From Gloeomargarita lithophora Alchichica-D10 (lineage in GTDB: Bacteria > Cyanobacteriota > Cyanobacteriia > Gloeomargaritales > Gloeomargaritaceae): a stretch of 64,000 nucleotides of DNA. A program made the position numbers and the translations under genes. Each line of letters opens with the position of its first letter. Position 1 is the first letter of the stretch. The stretch covers positions 1,517,953 to 1,581,952 of the forward strand of contig NZ_CP017675.1 in the NCBI RefSeq assembly GCF_001870225.1, written 5' to 3'. Shown piece after piece: positions 17,736 through 28,116 of the stretch. Under the pieces are notes generated by a model. The model saw only the letters and a program-made list of their open reading frames with translations. It searched no databases and was not told the origin of the DNA.

Positions 17736-18317
17736 ATGATTGCCAATTTTCATGAGTTTATTTCAGCCAATGATTATTTGAAATGGGAAGCACAACAGGA
17801 AATTCGTTATGAGTATTTGGATGGTCAAGTCTATGGCATGACGGGTGGAACGGTTCCCCACAATGACATTACCCTGAACCTCGCTACCGCCCTAAAAACC
17901 TTTCTCCGGGGCACGGATTGTAAGGTGCAAATGGCGGATGTAAAGGTGATTTTTGCGGAACAAGGCGCCTACTTTTACCCGGATATAGTCGTGACCTGTG
18001 ATGCCCAAGACCGCCAAGCACGGGACGGGATTCGTTCCCCCCGGTTAATTGTCGAGGTTCTATCCCCCGGTACCGCCGGTTTTGATTATGGGCAAAAGTT
18101 TCGCCGCTATCGCCGTTTGCTGAGTTTGCAGGAGTATGTGTTGATTGATTCGGAAACCATCGGGGTGGATTGCTACCGGCACCGGGAAGACGGGCAGTGG
18201 CAACTCACCAGCTATCCCGACCATGGCAATCGGGTTGAATTAGTGAGCATTGGTTACTCATGCCCCTTAGCGGTGATCTACGAAAATGTGGATTTTATCC
18301 CGCCCCCCAACCCATAA
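17736..18317 (+). CDS. Uma2-family (DUF820) putative endonuclease
   Basis: A 193-residue protein of the Uma2 family, greatly expanded in cyanobacteria and placed in the PD-(D/E)XK nuclease superfamily. Visible blocks are EIRYEYLDGQVYGMTGG, DVKVIFAEQGAYFYPDIVVTCD (core Asp) and SPRLIVEVLSPGTAGFDYGQKFRRYRRL (core Glu and Lys). Length is typical. The biological role of the family is unsettled; many copies sit near mobile elements, as here with two MITEs directly upstream. The ATG at 17736 is the natural start. Confidence 0.87.
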   Translation: MIANFHEFISANDYLKWEAQQEIRYEYLDGQVYGMTGGTVPHNDITLNLATALKTFLRGTDCKVQMADVKVIFAEQGAYFYPDIVVTCDAQDRQARDGIRSPRLIVEVLSPGTAGFDYGQKFRRYRRLLSLQEYVLIDSETIGVDCYRHREDGQWQLTSYPDHGNRVELVSIGYSCPLAVIYENVDFIPPPNP

Positions 18318-18367
18318 CCCTCCCCAGGTAATACAATCAAGCCGGTGGGTATGGGAGCGAAATCTAG

Positions 18368-19381
18368 GTGAATCCACGGCGACGCTTACCGGCGGAATGG
18401 GAACCCCATCAGGCCACTTGGTTTTCCTGGCCGCACAACCGGGAAACTTGGCCTGAGCAGTTAACCTCAGCCACAGCGGCTCTGGTGCCAGCCGTGCAAT
18501 CGCTGGGCGAGGGAGAAACGGTACATATCAACGTCCTGGATGCGGCACACCGGGAACAGGTGCGGGCACAGGTGGGAGATAGTGCTAACATTATACTGCA
18601 TATTTTACCCACCAATGATGCCTGGTGTCGGGATCATGGGGCAATTTTTATCCAGGAGCAAACGGCGCATGGCTGGGAACTGGTGGCGACCCACTGGCAG
18701 TACAACGCCTGGGGAGAGAAATACCCGCCCTGGGAGCGGGATCAACGGGTGGGGGCGCAGATGGCGGCGATTTTGGCTGTGCCCTGTAGGACGTTAGCAA
18801 TGGTGCTAGAGGGGGGAGCGATTGAATCGAATGGGGCGGGGATTTTATTGGCCTCCCAGGATTGTCTCCTGCATCCCCGGCGGAATCCGGGTTTGACGAC
18901 CGCTGATTGGGAGGGGGTGTTCCGGGATTATTTGGGGGCACAGCGGGTACTTTGGCTGAATGCCGAAATTCAGGGGGATGATACGGACGGCCATGTGGAT
19001 GTGACCACCCGGTTTGTCGGCTCGGATACCTTGGTGGTGGCGGTGGAAACCAACCCCGATGACGGCAATTACCCCTCACTGCAGGCAAATTGGGAGCGGT
19101 TGCAAGCCCTGGCTCCGGTGCTGGGTTTACGCCTGATTCCCCTGCCCATGCCCCAGCCGGTAATTCACGCAGGACAGCGGTTACCGGCCAGTTACGCCAA
19201 TTTTTACATCGGCAATCGGGTGGTGTTATTGCCCACATTCAACGACCCCCAGGATGGGGTGGCCTTGGGGATTTTACAAAAATTGTTCCCCGAACGGCGG
19301 GTGGTGGGCATTGACAGTCGCGCCATTATCGAGGGGCTGGGGGGCTTGCATTGCTTGACCCAACCGGTACCGGCGATTTAA
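18368..19381 (+). CDS. aguA: Agmatine deiminase (peptidyl-arginine deiminase family)
   Basis: A 337-residue enzyme that converts agmatine to N-carbamoylputrescine and ammonia, a step from arginine to polyamines. The fold family is recognised by PTNDAWCRDHGAIFI, LEGGAIESNGAGILLASQDC, QGDDTDGHVD (catalytic Asp and His region) and the C-terminal GGLHC with the nucleophile Cys329. The start is the GTG at 18368, since MNPRRRLPAEWEPHQATW matches the family N-terminus. It lies 50 bases after the Uma2 gene on the same strand; a functional link is not expected. Confidence 0.92.
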   Translation: MNPRRRLPAEWEPHQATWFSWPHNRETWPEQLTSATAALVPAVQSLGEGETVHINVLDAAHREQVRAQVGDSANIILHILPTNDAWCRDHGAIFIQEQTAHGWELVATHWQYNAWGEKYPPWERDQRVGAQMAAILAVPCRTLAMVLEGGAIESNGAGILLASQDCLLHPRRNPGLTTADWEGVFRDYLGAQRVLWLNAEIQGDDTDGHVDVTTRFVGSDTLVVAVETNPDDGNYPSLQANWERLQALAPVLGLRLIPLPMPQPVIHAGQRLPASYANFYIGNRVVLLPTFNDPQDGVALGILQKLFPERRVVGIDSRAIIEGLGGLHCLTQPVPAI

Positions 19382-19424
19382 CAACCAAGCTCACCGGACG
19401 CAAATACCTTTGCCACTCAATTAA

Positions 19425-20450
19425 TCAATTTGGCACGTTTCGGTGCAGCGACTGGTTAGACTCACGGCGCATTTCACTGGTATGAATAAATTGATTTATC
19501 TCTTCAACGAGTTCAGGCACAACTGGCAGCGTTGGGTCAGAATAGGAAGCATTTTGCTGTTCAGGGTCTAATGAAACAGCTTTTAAGACGTGATTCATCC
19601 CCTCAATAATTCTAAGCTCCGCATCCGGCTTAGCCATTTTCAGGGCTTGCGCCTCACTGACAGACACTTGGATATCAGTTGTTCCTTGAACAATTAGAAC
19701 AGGGACAGTGAGATGCCTAATCTCTTGGGCAGGGGTATAGCGAAACCAGGAAATGAGGTAGGGTTGGATACTCGATCTGTAGAGCGCGTTGAGTTCTGGT
19801 GGAACAGAGGTCACTATGTTGCCTTGCTCCAGAGCAGCAAGAATCTGCTCATTCTGTTGCCATAATGCATCTGGCAAGCTAGGTCGCAGTTGATCTCGTA
19901 AAACTTGTGATGCAGTTTGGGCAATTCCGGCGATTGATACAAAAGCATCTGCTCCGGTTTTTGGGGTTGCCAGCATTCCGATCAGAGAGCCTTCGCTGTG
20001 ACCAATTACGGTGATGCTTGAAAAACGAGAATCTGCCTGCAATTGCTGAATCCAAAGTCCAGCATCTTCAACATAGGTATCGAAACGCAAATCAGCCTCT
20101 TCAAGTCCTGCGGCTGCGCTTTCTCCAATCCCGCGCTTGTCATATCGGATTGAGGCAATGCCATGATCCGCTAATCCTTCAGCGAGGAGTTTGAGGCTAT
20201 TATTCTGCCCAGCTAGAGGATTGTTTCCATTGCGATCGGTCAGACCTGAACCCGCGATGATCAGCACCACTGGCTCTGGCACATTAGACCCTGGAATAAT
20301 CTGTGTGCCATAGAGAGTGCCTGTTGATGTTGTAATGTGAACCTCGGCAGGCGTTGAGGATTTTGTCATATAACCTACAAACAGCAGTGATAAAGGTAGA
20401 GTGATTAGACAGGCAACCAGACTGACAGAACGGCGAGAATTGGGAGACAT
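19425..20450 (-). CDS. Exported alpha/beta hydrolase
   Basis: A 341-residue alpha/beta hydrolase with an N-terminal membrane or signal segment (VACLITLPLSLLFVGYM). Motifs are VLIIAGSGLTDRNGNNP (oxyanion-hole region), SIRYDKRGIGES, the nucleophile elbow GHSEGS, a VQGTTDIQV block with the likely acid residue, and EGMNHVL with the catalytic His. It probably acts on small esters in the periplasm; the substrate is unknown. Its DNA has fewer G/C runs than its neighbours and includes different codon choices, hinting at acquisition from elsewhere. Both flanking genes are unrelated in function. Confidence 0.83.
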   Translation of the reverse strand: MSPNSRRSVSLVACLITLPLSLLFVGYMTKSSTPAEVHITTSTGTLYGTQIIPGSNVPEPVVLIIAGSGLTDRNGNNPLAGQNNSLKLLAEGLADHGIASIRYDKRGIGESAAAGLEEADLRFDTYVEDAGLWIQQLQADSRFSSITVIGHSEGSLIGMLATPKTGADAFVSIAGIAQTASQVLRDQLRPSLPDALWQQNEQILAALEQGNIVTSVPPELNALYRSSIQPYLISWFRYTPAQEIRHLTVPVLIVQGTTDIQVSVSEAQALKMAKPDAELRIIEGMNHVLKAVSLDPEQQNASYSDPTLPVVPELVEEINQFIHTSEMRRESNQSLHRNVPN

Positions 20451-20517
20451 GGCATGGGGTGATCTATGTTGAATCCGTCAGATGTTCTCATTTGATGAGA
20501 TAAGGGAGTCTAATCCA

Positions 20518-21513
20518 TTAATTCACCACCCGGCCATCGGGCATGGTGGCACCGCTGAGGTTGGCTCCCGTGAGATTGGCACCGCCGATGTCGGCCTTGA
20601 GCAGGTTGGCTTGGCTTAAATCCGTATCCCGCAGGTCGGCTTTGGTGAGGTAGGCTTCGTGGAAGACGGCTTTCAGCATCTGGGCTTGGCGCAGGGTAGC
20701 CAAACTCAGGTCGGCTCGGGTGAATTTCGCCTCGCTCATCTGGCAACGCAGGAACACGGCTTTGCTGGCCTTGGCTTCGGTGAGGTTGGCCAGACCCAGG
20801 CGGGCATCGGTAAAATCCGCTTCAATTAGCACGGCACGCACCATCTGCGCCTGGTGGAGTTGGGTGCGATTGAGAATGGCTTCGCTCAGGTCGGCATCGT
20901 TGAGGTTGGCCTCGTGCAAAATGGCGTTGCTCAGGTTGGCATTGGCCAGGTTGCTGTGGAGTAACTTGGCACCCTTGAGGTTGGCCCGGCGCAGGTCAGC
21001 CCAGCACAGGTCAGCGCCCTGTAAATCCGCTCCCTGCAAATCCGCACCCTGTAAATCCGCCCGCCGCAGGTTCACCCGCTCACCACCTTTGCGGGGGGAA
21101 CTCAGGTTGGCCTGCCGCAGACAAGCCCCCCGCAGGTTGGCACTGGAAAGATTGGCTCCCCGCAGGTCGGCTTCCACCAGGCTGGCATCGAGGAAATTGG
21201 CAAAAATGCCATTGGTGCGGGACAGGTTCGCCCGGTAGAGGACACTGCCGTGGAGTTGTGCCGTGTTTAGGTCACTGGCCGCCAGGTTGGCCTGGGCGAG
21301 ATAGGCACCGCTCAGATTGGCATTGTTGAGTTTGGCTCCCTGCAAATTTACCCGGCTCAGGTAGGCAAACACCAGTTCAGCCCCGTGCAGGTCGCACCGG
21401 GACAGGTTGATATTGATCAAATCCGCCTGATTGAGGCGAATCCCCCGCAGGTCTTCCCCAGAGAAATCATTTTTGCCTTCGCTATAGCTTTGCAGGAGTT
21501 CCGCCGCATCCAT
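20518..21513 (-). CDS. Pentapeptide-repeat protein
   Basis: A 331-residue protein made almost wholly of A(D/N)LXX repeats forming a right-handed quadrilateral beta-helix, for example LQGADLQGADLQGADLCWAD. The first 25 residues (MDAAELLQSYSEGKNDFSGEDL) are the cap. There is no signal peptide, so it is probably cytoplasmic. The start is two bases after the stop of the preceding 380-residue protein, indicating one operon. Such proteins are abundant in cyanobacteria and their roles are mostly unknown. Confidence 0.9.
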   Translation of the reverse strand: MDAAELLQSYSEGKNDFSGEDLRGIRLNQADLININLSRCDLHGAELVFAYLSRVNLQGAKLNNANLSGAYLAQANLAASDLNTAQLHGSVLYRANLSRTNGIFANFLDASLVEADLRGANLSSANLRGACLRQANLSSPRKGGERVNLRRADLQGADLQGADLQGADLCWADLRRANLKGAKLLHSNLANANLSNAILHEANLNDADLSEAILNRTQLHQAQMVRAVLIEADFTDARLGLANLTEAKASKAVFLRCQMSEAKFTRADLSLATLRQAQMLKAVFHEAYLTKADLRDTDLSQANLLKADIGGANLTGANLSGATMPDGRVVN

Positions 21514-21515
21514 GG

Positions 21516-22658
21516 TTATTGCCCCCGCTGTTCGAGACGGTGCAGGATTTGGGCAAATCGGTCAGCCATGTCCTGCACCTGGGTGACAAATTCCCGTAGG
21601 TAACGGTAGCGGGTGGTAGGGGGCAAATGGCGGGTGGCGGTTTCCAAGTCGGCTTCTAAAGTACGAAACACCTGCTCCATATCCCCAATCACCTGATGCA
21701 CCGCTGTAGAAACCAATCGCCGCAGTTCCGCTTCGGTGGAGAGTTCCTGCAATTCCTGTTGAAACAGGTCACTCACCCGTGCGGGTTCAACCCCAGGGAC
21801 GGGCATTACCACCGGCTCTAGGGGGGCTTCTGGGGTAACGGGTTCAATCTCTAAATCGGCAGGCACCGGGGTATTATCCACTAAGGCGGTTTCCGCAGGG
21901 AGCAATTCTGGCCCCACCACTATCGCCGGTTCATCCTCTGCGGGCGGCGACCAAGCGGGCACATCCGCATCCGAGATGGTCTGGAGTTTTTGCAACCGCT
22001 GGTACACCGGCTCCAGGACTTCTAACAACGTGCCGACCACCTGTTGATATTCTTCCGGTTCCTCCAACTGCATGGCGACGGTTTCCAATCGTTGGCAGAG
22101 TTCCCCATAATCGGGACAGGCCAGCAGTAAATCCGGGAGCAGGCGTTCTAGTTCCAGCCCCTTGACTGTCAACCAAGGCGCAGTCGGGGTCACTTCCCCT
22201 TGCCGAAGGGTTTTGGCGATGATAATTTTGATCCGCAGGGGGTTGGTGCGGTTCACCAATTCCAAACGCAAATCAAACCATTCCTGGGGCGGTAAAACCG
22301 CAGTCTGGGGGCGGGGTGCCTGGGTGCGAAACCACTCGGTGGGGTCTTCGTCCGGGTACAGGGCGGCAATCGAGCGCAAAATCGTTTCCGCCACCGGCAG
22401 GTATTCCACCGGTTTATTCAAACTGCGGACGAGATTTTCCAAGGTGGGGCGCAATTCCCGCATGGTGGGGCGCGCCTCCAGGGTCTGGGCAACCAAATCC
22501 CGTACATCAATGGCCGCCAACCGGTCAGGGTGGGTTTCCCAGGTGCCCGTGCAGGTAAAAATCAAGAGCTTTTTGATCCGCAAATAGTGCGGACTCTGCT
22601 CCAGTTGGGTACTGACGCTGGCAATCGTTGGAGCCTCGGCAAGGGTCATGGTTGGCAT
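21516..22658 (-). CDS. Conserved cyanobacterial protein of unknown function
   Basis: A 380-residue soluble protein that I do not recognise as a named family. The N-terminal two thirds look helical (YLRIKKLLIFTCTGTWETHP, ELRPTLENLVRSL, WFDLRLELVNRTNPLRIKI). A Pro/Glu/Val-rich linker spans about 245-300 (EDEPAIVVGPELLPAETA), and a C-terminal helical region (QEFRTLE-like, MEQVFRTLEADLETATRHLPP) may be a coiled coil. It lies between a coiled-coil protein gene and a pentapeptide gene in the coaD operon. Tight spacing with the pentapeptide gene suggests they act together. Confidence 0.7.
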   Translation of the reverse strand: MPTMTLAEAPTIASVSTQLEQSPHYLRIKKLLIFTCTGTWETHPDRLAAIDVRDLVAQTLEARPTMRELRPTLENLVRSLNKPVEYLPVAETILRSIAALYPDEDPTEWFRTQAPRPQTAVLPPQEWFDLRLELVNRTNPLRIKIIIAKTLRQGEVTPTAPWLTVKGLELERLLPDLLLACPDYGELCQRLETVAMQLEEPEEYQQVVGTLLEVLEPVYQRLQKLQTISDADVPAWSPPAEDEPAIVVGPELLPAETALVDNTPVPADLEIEPVTPEAPLEPVVMPVPGVEPARVSDLFQQELQELSTEAELRRLVSTAVHQVIGDMEQVFRTLEADLETATRHLPPTTRYRYLREFVTQVQDMADRFAQILHRLEQRGQ

Positions 22659-22718
22659 CTGCTGATCATCCCTAATCTACACCGGGGCTGGAACCATTGG
22701 CCGCTTTGGGGGTGGTTT

Positions 22719-23318
22719 TTATGGGGAATGGCGTTGGTGGAGTTGTTGCCGTCCCTGTTGCACCCGTTGCAGATTTTCCCCCAACACCTGCTCCAGTAAC
22801 GTTAAGACCTGGTTGGCGTAGGTTTCCGCCCCCTGGATCAGCCGTTGCCGCTCCGCCTCGGTTTGTTGCCGCTGTTGGGCGAGTTCCGCCTCGGTCTGCT
22901 GACGCAGATGGTGCAGTTCGGCGACCGTATTTTGCCGGAGGGCGGCGCATTCCTGCTGTACCTGTGCCCGCAAACGCTGGGCTTCCTGCTGGGCTTGTTG
23001 GCTGATGAGATGCTGATCCAGGATGCGAGCGGCCTGCTGTTCGGCTCCCAAGACGATCTGCTGCGCCTGGGTCTGGGCATGGCGCAAAATATCCTCCCGC
23101 CGTTGCAGCACCTGCTCCGCCTCCAACACCATCGCCGGTAAATGGTGGCGCAGTTGATCCAGTTGGGCAAAAATCATCTGCTCATTCACCAGCACCCGGC
23201 CACTCAGGGGCACCCGCGGGCTGTCCGCCACCAATATTTCCTCCAAACGGTCGAGTTCCTGGCGCAGATGCAGAATCGCCAGTTGGGTCACATCATTGAC
23301 AGTGGACGGGGAAAGCAT
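22719..23318 (-). CDS. Coiled-coil protein, DivIVA/ATP-synthase-b-like
   Basis: A 199-residue protein that is nearly all alpha-helical coiled coil from about residue 60 ([23 protein letters not shown]) to the end, rich in Gln, Glu and Ala. The N-terminus ([23 protein letters not shown]) is conserved-looking. The composition resembles DivIVA-like or F0 subunit b-like stalk proteins, but similarity by coiled coil alone is weak evidence. The chosen ATG at 23318 overlaps the end of coaD by 26 bases, so the two are co-translated. Function unknown. Confidence 0.7.
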   Translation of the reverse strand: MLSPSTVNDVTQLAILHLRQELDRLEEILVADSPRVPLSGRVLVNEQMIFAQLDQLRHHLPAMVLEAEQVLQRREDILRHAQTQAQQIVLGAEQQAARILDQHLISQQAQQEAQRLRAQVQQECAALRQNTVAELHHLRQQTEAELAQQRQQTEAERQRLIQGAETYANQVLTLLEQVLGENLQRVQQGRQQLHQRHSP

Positions 23319-23781
23319 GGCGTATCTCCGCAATGAGGGATGGGGGAACCAAATGGTCAACATTGCCGCCAAATCGGGCAATTTCCTTGACCAGACTGCT
23401 ACTCAAAAAACTGTACTCGGTGGTGGTGGTGAGGAATAGGGTTTCAATCTGGGGCGAAAGACTGCGGTTGGTGTGCGCCATTTGCAATTCATATTCAAAG
23501 TCCGACAACACCCGCAAACCCCGCAGGATAATCTGGGCTTGGCAGCGCTGGGCGTAGGCCACCGTCAACCCATCAAAGCTGTCAACTCGCACATTCGCCA
23601 GATGCGCCGTCGCCCCTTGAATCTGTTGCACCCGCTGGGCAACCGGAAACAAGGGCACTTTGCTGGGATTCGCCAACACGGCCACAATGACCTGGGCAAA
23701 TAACCGACTCCCCCGCTCAATGATGTCCAGGTGCCCCAGGGTGATCGGGTCAAAACTGCCCGGATAAACCGCTACTGCCAA
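23293..23781 (-). CDS. coaD: Phosphopantetheine adenylyltransferase
   Basis: A 162-residue enzyme of coenzyme A synthesis, joining ATP and 4'-phosphopantetheine to give dephospho-CoA. The nucleotidyltransferase signature [10 protein letters not shown] lies at residues 8-17, with [19 protein letters not shown] in the middle and the ISS-type motif [16 protein letters not shown] near the C-terminus. Length is standard. It leads a minus-strand run with the coiled-coil protein, the 380-residue protein and the pentapeptide protein. Confidence 0.96.
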   Translation of the reverse strand: MAVAVYPGSFDPITLGHLDIIERGSRLFAQVIVAVLANPSKVPLFPVAQRVQQIQGATAHLANVRVDSFDGLTVAYAQRCQAQIILRGLRVLSDFEYELQMAHTNRSLSPQIETLFLTTTTEYSFLSSSLVKEIARFGGNVDHLVPPSLIAEIRHAFPVHCQ

Positions 23782-24137
23782 ACTTATTCTACCAAAATAC
23801 TGCGTTTAGCATAACATCTTACCTCAGCAAATGCCAGTACAATTTTCTTAAAAAATCCTGCATTTAAGTCAGGGATATTTACGCTACTCACTTGATCCAG
23901 AGGCATTTTCAAGCTACCCCGCCATTGGTTTGCACTTTTCTTGATCTGACAACCTTAATCGGTTGCGCCCGCGCCTGCATGAGGTCAAGTTGTCGGGTAG
24001 CTCTATTTATCGGAACCAACTGGAAATCTCATCGCTGGAATGCAACGATTCAGGAAAACCAGTAGCGGGCACCGCCCCCGGACTTGGTTCTCGGTAATAT
24101 GGGCATTTCAGCCAGATAACTTTCTGCGGGTTTAATA
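23782..24137. other. Intergenic stretch with partial mobile-element sequence
   Basis: No convincing gene is visible between coaD and the element at 24138. Positions 23782-24060 are AT-richer and unassigned. Positions 24064-24135 match the right half of the GGACA-class element (CGGGCACCGCCCCCGGACTTGGTTCTCGGTAATATGG, here given only by its landmarks, then CCAGATAACTTTCTGCGGG), without its outer end. This fragment abuts the next element. Confidence 0.6.
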
Positions 24138-24352
24138 TAGCAATCTCATCTGATAGCTTGCGTGGCGATAGCGCAACGTGTCCGCAGGACATAGCCATTT
24201 TGTGAGCAAGGATTCTATACTTTTTATACTTATTTATACTTTTTATACTTAGAGAGTCAAGGGTCGCAGGGCGAAGCCCCGCTCTGGTTCTGATAGACTG
24301 GGTGGCGTAGCCATGCAGTTTTGTTATGCACATAAATCGTCTGAAATTGCTA
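24138..24352. mobile_element. Long TATAGCAATCC-class element (215 bp)
   Basis: It begins TAGCAATCTCATCTGATAG and ends AAATTGCTA, flanked by TA. It is longer than the other copies because it carries a segment with GCGATAGCGCAACGTGTCCGC and an AT-rich direct repeat (TTTATACTTTTTATACTTA twice, 24215-24250). A modified core (GGTCGCAGGGCGAAGCCCCG) is present. It lies upstream of coaD and just beyond the stop of rbgA, and may decay or merge several insertions. Confidence 0.7.
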
Positions 24353-24368
24353 TATAAATAAAGGTTTC

Positions 24369-25223
24369 CTAATGAAAATCTGGCAATTCTAAAGCGATTT
24401 GTCCCAAATTTCCCCTGCGAAAATCATTGAGTACCATCTGGGCACTGCGATTCAAATTACCGCCGCATTTCTTTTCTGCCAAGGCCGCCAAATACCCCTC
24501 CGGCGTATGGTCTTGGGGTGCAAGTTGATAACGTTTGTGTAGCCCATTCTGGGGGTTCACCGCTGGGGATGGGAGTACCCATAATCGTGCTAATAAAGCT
24601 AAGCCAATCAAATAGCCGTCATAGACCGCCTCGCTAATATCATCACAAATCGCTAAATAAATCGCCGCCTGCTGGTCTTCTAAGCGAGGGGGCAGGATGC
24701 CCGGAGTATCCAGCAATTCCAAATCCCCCCCCAGGCGCACCCACTGACATTGCCGGGTGACCCCCGCCTTGGGGGCACTACTCGCCACCCGGCGCCCCAG
24801 CAGACGATTGATCAAGGCGGATTTTCCCACATTGGGACAGCCCACCACCGCCACCCGCACCGCCCGGGGGAGCATTCCCCGCCGTTGGCGCCGTTGATTG
24901 AGTCCGTGACCCACCTGAGCGAGGGACTGCCGCAGTTGCGCTAACCCTTGCCCCTGGCGCGCTTCGGTTAAAATTATTGGACGCTCAGGCCGGGTTAAAT
25001 ACTCGGACCAACGCTGTCCAACAGGGAAAGGAACCTGATCCCGGCGGTTGAGAACAATCACCCCGGTGGGCGCCAGGGTCGCCAAGAGCGGATGGGTACT
25101 GCTATGGGGAATGCGGGCATCTCGGACTTCAATCACCACATCCACCCGTTGCAGATGTGCCGTCAGGTTTTTGACCGCCCGAGCCATGTGGCCAGGGTAC
25201 CATTGTAAAGGAGGCAACTGCAT
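24369..25223 (-). CDS. rbgA: Ribosome biogenesis GTPase YlqF/RbgA
   Basis: A 284-residue circularly permuted GTPase that helps mature the large ribosomal subunit. The motif order is G4 first (LNRRDQVP), then G1 (GCPNVGKSALINRLLG), then G3 (DTPGILPP), as expected for the YlqF/YawG class. The N-terminus MQLPPLQWYPGHMARAV is the family's standard start, so I set the ATG at 25223; the long in-frame extension upstream lies antisense to infB and is spurious. It is divergent from infB with about 90 bases between the two starts, so the two ribosome-related genes share a promoter region. Confidence 0.94.
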   Translation of the reverse strand: MQLPPLQWYPGHMARAVKNLTAHLQRVDVVIEVRDARIPHSSTHPLLATLAPTGVIVLNRRDQVPFPVGQRWSEYLTRPERPIILTEARQGQGLAQLRQSLAQVGHGLNQRRQRRGMLPRAVRVAVVGCPNVGKSALINRLLGRRVASSAPKAGVTRQCQWVRLGGDLELLDTPGILPPRLEDQQAAIYLAICDDISEAVYDGYLIGLALLARLWVLPSPAVNPQNGLHKRYQLAPQDHTPEGYLAALAEKKCGGNLNRSAQMVLNDFRRGNLGQIALELPDFH

Positions 25224-25313
25224 CGGGCGACAAGGATTTACAATAGACAATACCCTGGGGTTTAACCCCCATTCCATTATCTCAAAATCAATCTCCTGAG
25301 TAACCCGCCCAGC

Positions 25314-28037
25314 ATGAGCAACGACCGCGTCCGAATCTATGACCTCTCCCGTGACCTGAATTTGGATAACAAATCCGTTCTGGAACTGTGTGACCGTTTG
25401 AACGTAAGTTACAAAACCTGTAGCAGTACCATTACCGAGGACGAAGCCGACCGGATTCGTCAAGCCGCCCAAAATCGCCCCAGCACACCCCGCCCCATTC
25501 CCCGGGCGGAAGCCCGCCCCAGTACCCCAGCGCCCAAACCCAAGGAAGCCCCCGCCCCCAAAAACAAGGAACTCCAAATTCGTAGCTACACCTACCGCCA
25601 GAGCGAGGAAGAGGAAGCCCTCCCCAGCTTGGAAGCCCCGCTGCGTCGGGAAGCACCCCGCCCCAGCCAACCCGCCGCCCGACCCCTGCGCCCGGAACTG
25701 CGTCCCCAGCGTCCCACCCTGCGTCCTGCGGATGCGCCCGTTCAGCGGCCCGCCACCCCCACAAGTCCCACAACCATACCCCGTCGCCCTGCGGTCGCCC
25801 TGCCCTCAGAGCCAGCGGTGCCCGCCCTCAAAGCACCTCGCTCCCGTTCCGAACCCACCCCCGAACCCAGCACGGTGGAGGTGGTGTTGTTTCCGCCCAA
25901 GGCCAAGCCCGACAGCAAAGCCCCCGCCAAACGTAAAACCCGGGAGCAGGAACTGGCCGATGAAGAAAAAATGAACAAACTCAATGCCAACCTCAAGGGC
26001 AAACGGCGGCACCGGGGGCGGGAAGTCGAGGTCGAAGAGGAAGAGGACACAGAGGTAAACATAGACCTGCTGGAATCCGAGCCAACCAGTGAAGTTCCGG
26101 ACGAGGGCAATAGCACTGCCAGTATGTACCTGATGCGCCCGCCCAAGCCAAAAAGCACCACTACACCCACCACCGTCAAACCCAACCGCCCCCAAACCAG
26201 CCGTCCTCGCCGGGGCGAACCGGTCAGCCGCACCCTGGACACGGCGGCTCGCACCCCCAGCAAACCCGAATTGTTGGAATTGACCGGTAGTTTAACCGTG
26301 CAACAGTTGGCGGAACAGTTGGCCGTCCATGACACCGAGGTGATTAAAACCCTATTTCTCAAGGGCAAAATGGTCACCGTCACCCAGGCGTTGGATATGG
26401 CCACCATTGAACTGGTGTGCCAAGAATTGGGGGTGGAAGTGATTATCCACACCATCGAAGCCAGTAGCTCCGCCCGCAAAGAGACCGAAATGCTCGAAGC
26501 GACGGACTTGGACAACCTGCACCATCGTCCGCCGGTAGTCACGGTGATGGGGCACGTGGATCACGGCAAAACCACCCTCCTGGATGCCATCCGCAAAACC
26601 CGGGTTGCCCAGGGGGAAGCCGGGGGCATCACCCAGCACATCGGGGCGTACCATGTGGATGTCCCCCACGAGGACAGCACCAAACGCATCGTATTCTTGG
26701 ATACCCCCGGCCACGAAGCCTTTACCGCCATGCGCGCCCGGGGAGCCAAAGTTACCGATGTGGCGATTTTGGTGGTCGCCGCCGATGATGGGGTGCGCCC
26801 CCAAACCATTGAAGCGATTCGCCACGCCCAGGCCGCCCAGGTGCCGATCATTGTCGCCATCAACAAAATTGACAAAGACGGGGCGCAACCGGATCGGGTC
26901 AAAACCGAACTGATGACCTATGCCCTGGTGGCGGAAGAATACGGCGGCGATACGATCATGGTGCCCGTGAGTGCCCTCAAAGGCCACAACCTGGAGACCC
27001 TGCTGGAAATGATTGTGCTGGTTTCGGAAGTCACCGACCTGTATGCCAACCCGGATCGCCCCGCCAAGGGCACGGTGATTGAAGCCCACCTGGATCGTGC
27101 CCGCGGCCCGGTAGCCACCCTACTCGTGCAAAATGGCACCCTGCGGGTGGGCGACCCCCTGGTGGCCGGTGCCGTGTTTGCCAAGGTACGGGCGATGGTC
27201 AACGACCAGGGACAGCGGTTGGAGGCGGCGCCGCCCTCTTCGGCAGTGGAGGTGTGGGGGCTGACCGAAGTCCCCACCGCCGGGGATGAATTTGAAGTCT
27301 ATGGGGAGGAAAAACAGGCCCGTGCCCTCGCCCAGGAGCGGGCACAACTGGAGCGCACGCGCCAACTCACCAACCGGCAAATCAGTTTGGGCACCTTCTC
27401 CCAACAGGCACAGGAAGGGAAATTAAAAGAATTAAACCTCATTCTCAAAGCCGATGTGCAGGGTTCGGTGGAAGCAATTGTCAATTCCTTAAAACAACTG
27501 CCCCAACAGGAAGTCCAACTGGGGATTTTGCTATCCGCCCCCGGAGAAGTCACCGAAACCGATGTGGATTTGGCCGCCGCCAGTGGAGCGGTGATTATTG
27601 GCTTCAATACCACCCTGGCTTCCGGTGCCCGCAAAGCCGCCGACATCGCCGGGGTTGACATCCGGGAGTACAACATCATCTACAAACTCCTGGAGGACAT
27701 CCAGGGGGCAATGGAAGGGTTACTCGAACCGGAACTGGTGGAGGAACCCCTGGGGCAAGCGGAAGTACGGGCGGTGTTTACCCTTTCCAAGGGGGTAGTG
27801 GCGGGGTGTTATGTGCAATCGGGCAAACTGCAACGCAACTGCCATGTGCGCCTACACCGGGGCAATCAGGTGGTCTGGCAGGGCACCTTGGAGTCCCTGC
27901 GCCGGGTCAAGGACGATGTGCGGGAGGTGGCCGCCGGTTATGAGTGCGGGGTCTCCTGCAGCGATTTCCAAGCCTGGCAGGAAAACGACCAGATTGAAGC
28001 CTTCCTGCGGGTCACCCAACGGCGCAAACTCACCTAG
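25314..28037 (+). CDS. infB: Translation initiation factor IF-2
   Basis: A 907-residue IF-2 that brings initiator tRNA to the small ribosomal subunit. IF2_N domains are at about residues 1-52 ([21 protein letters not shown]) and 322-375. Between them is a long Pro/Ala/Glu-rich linker typical of cyanobacterial IF-2. The G domain has GHVDHGKTT near 412, DTPGHEAF near 462 and NKID near 516, and the C-terminal domains II-IV end with the fMet-tRNA-binding region ([22 protein letters not shown]). The gene is intact. Confidence 0.97.
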   Translation: MSNDRVRIYDLSRDLNLDNKSVLELCDRLNVSYKTCSSTITEDEADRIRQAAQNRPSTPRPIPRAEARPSTPAPKPKEAPAPKNKELQIRSYTYRQSEEEEALPSLEAPLRREAPRPSQPAARPLRPELRPQRPTLRPADAPVQRPATPTSPTTIPRRPAVALPSEPAVPALKAPRSRSEPTPEPSTVEVVLFPPKAKPDSKAPAKRKTREQELADEEKMNKLNANLKGKRRHRGREVEVEEEEDTEVNIDLLESEPTSEVPDEGNSTASMYLMRPPKPKSTTTPTTVKPNRPQTSRPRRGEPVSRTLDTAARTPSKPELLELTGSLTVQQLAEQLAVHDTEVIKTLFLKGKMVTVTQALDMATIELVCQELGVEVIIHTIEASSSARKETEMLEATDLDNLHHRPPVVTVMGHVDHGKTTLLDAIRKTRVAQGEAGGITQHIGAYHVDVPHEDSTKRIVFLDTPGHEAFTAMRARGAKVTDVAILVVAADDGVRPQTIEAIRHAQAAQVPIIVAINKIDKDGAQPDRVKTELMTYALVAEEYGGDTIMVPVSALKGHNLETLLEMIVLVSEVTDLYANPDRPAKGTVIEAHLDRARGPVATLLVQNGTLRVGDPLVAGAVFAKVRAMVNDQGQRLEAAPPSSAVEVWGLTEVPTAGDEFEVYGEEKQARALAQERAQLERTRQLTNRQISLGTFSQQAQEGKLKELNLILKADVQGSVEAIVNSLKQLPQQEVQLGILLSAPGEVTETDVDLAAASGAVIIGFNTTLASGARKAADIAGVDIREYNIIYKLLEDIQGAMEGLLEPELVEEPLGQAEVRAVFTLSKGVVAGCYVQSGKLQRNCHVRLHRGNQVVWQGTLESLRRVKDDVREVAAGYECGVSCSDFQAWQENDQIEAFLRVTQRRKLT

Positions 28038-28116
28038 CTGGAAACATTATAACTGGGCAAATAACTGGACAAATTGCGGGCGGGTGATGGACAATAGCAG
28101 TAAAATTGCCGTATAA

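Noticed and set aside
24007-24333. Minus-strand frame of 108 codons
   Set aside because: It runs through two mobile-element segments; similar short frames occur by chance in the other copies.
25224-25670. N-terminal extension of the RbgA frame
   Set aside because: It overlaps infB on the opposite strand, is glycine-rich and unlike any family member; the standard N-terminus starts at 25223.
25742-27089. Long minus-strand open frames opposite infB (up to 266 codons)
   Set aside because: They are antisense to a certain gene, show low-complexity composition and match no known family; they reflect codon bias.
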